64,000 nucleotides of DNA, taken from the NCBI GenBank assembly GCA_963705525.1, contig CAVPJW010000003.1:186001-250000 (forward strand), read 5' to 3'. The notes under the pieces were generated by a model, which was not told where the DNA came from, searched no databases, and was given only the letters and a program-made list of their open reading frames with translations. The DNA comes from CAVPJW01 sp963705525 (lineage in GTDB: Bacteria > Acidobacteriota > Vicinamibacteria > Vicinamibacterales > CAVPJW01). Below are positions 63,461-64,000 of the stretch, in pieces; the stretch's first letter is position 1; each line of letters starts with the position of its first letter. The position numbers were made by a program, and so were the translations under genes.

Positions 63461-64000
63461 GTGCCACTGCACCTCAGCCAGGCATCACGCATAGGGCGAT
63501 TCGACCGACGAGTCTGGCTCGGACTGGCCCTGGCCCTGCCGATCGTCGCTGGCAGCCTCTACGTGCTCCATCGATCGCAATCCGATGTCGCTCCCATTTC
63601 GGGATTCACCACGAGCGGCGCGCGCGCCGAGCGAACCGTCGAAGCGCGGTTTCTGGAACTGCCGTCGGCCGAGCGCGTCGAGGCCGCCCACGCCCTCCTG
63701 ACGAAAGAGCCGCACATCGCAGGATCGCCACGCGATCGCGTTCTGGCCGAATGGACGCGCGATCAGTGGCAGGAGTTCGGTCTCGAGAACGTCGCGATCA
63801 CGGAGCATCAGGTGCTCCTCCCGTACCCTCAGGACGTGTCGATCGTCATGACCGCTCCGACGATGTACCGCGCGACGATGAAGGAAGAGCCCATTGCCGG
63901 CGACGAATTCTCCGCGCGAGACGACGTGGGGCTTCCCTATCACGCGTACTCGATGTCGGGAGACGTGACGGCGCCGGTCGTCTATGCCGGCAGCGGCAAT
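63461..64000 (+). CDS. M28 family peptidase (glutamate carboxypeptidase II-like), N-terminal part
   Basis: From the GTG at 63461 a frame of 180 codons runs to the window edge without a stop. A basic start and hydrophobic segment (RRVWLGLALALPIVAGSLYV) give a signal anchor. AHALLTKEPHIAGSPRDRVL, WTRDQWQEFGLENVAITEHQ and VTAPVVYAGSGN match the N-terminal and protease-associated parts of M28B peptidases related to human GCPII. The catalytic metal site would lie beyond the window, so activity cannot be judged. Confidence 0.75.
   Translation, partial: MPLHLSQASRIGRFDRRVWLGLALALPIVAGSLYVLHRSQSDVAPISGFTTSGARAERTVEARFLELPSAERVEAAHALLTKEPHIAGSPRDRVLAEWTRDQWQEFGLENVAITEHQVLLPYPQDVSIVMTAPTMYRATMKEEPIAGDEFSARDDVGLPYHAYSMSGDVTAPVVYAGSGN

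Overview
The window is GC-rich bacterial DNA, densely coded on both strands. It contains no rRNA, tRNA, CRISPR array, insertion sequence or phage gene that I can see. The content is typical of soil Acidobacteriota, perhaps Vicinamibacteria-like: many secreted M14, M24 and M28 peptidases, PIG-L, ThuA and PD40/TolB-type proteins, several APC permeases and a Tad pilus locus. The phylum is an inference from gene content, not from a marker gene.

Layout. 1-3.5 kb: a secreted beta-propeller protein, a TolB-like protein and an MFS transporter, all on the minus strand. 3.6-9.5 kb: a minus-strand Tad/Flp pilus operon in the order flp, flp, cpaA, tadE, cpaB, secretin, tadG-like, closed by a strong terminator. 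It has no ATPase or platform genes. Its secretin carries a long TolA-like coiled-coil tail. Opposed sigma-54-like promoters lie between it and a plus-strand pair: a small membrane protein and an 868-residue protein with a degenerate receiver domain. 12.9-15.5 kb: an M14 peptidase. 15.7-21.7 kb: a tight two-gene operon of a SNF2-type helicase and a large Eco57I/PglX-like adenine methylase, resembling the DrmD-DrmMI half of DISARM without DrmABC. This is the best candidate for an undescribed defence system.

23.3-30.1 kb: a divergent sulfur module. A rhodanese-metallo-beta-lactamase protein (persulfide dioxygenase type) faces an operon of TauE/SafE exporter, DUF1634 protein, a fused Fe-S/NrfD subunit and a molybdopterin oxidoreductase without Tat signal. 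Together they suggest persulfide to sulfite to sulfate, as in SoeABC, but with the B and C subunits fused. 30.3-63.4 kb: a nitrogen-compound catabolic region containing three APC permeases, an amidohydrolase, two class III aminotransferases, an aldehyde dehydrogenase, a Rieske oxygenase, a MOSC protein, a nitrilase-type amidase, a GcvT-like protein and two tandem PYROXD2-like flavoproteins. Secreted peptidases, a PIG-L/ThuA/M14 operon and a periplasmic flavocytochrome with three C-terminal haem sites lie among them. The window ends inside an M28 peptidase.

Two window-wide oddities stand out. Seven genes are broken by eight single-base frameshifts (seven extra bases, one missing base), each restorable to a normal-length protein. 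Most larger gaps also hold degenerate short-word repeats, such as taagaaccaagaac and agcctggagcctg, which in places supply stop codons to the neighbouring genes.
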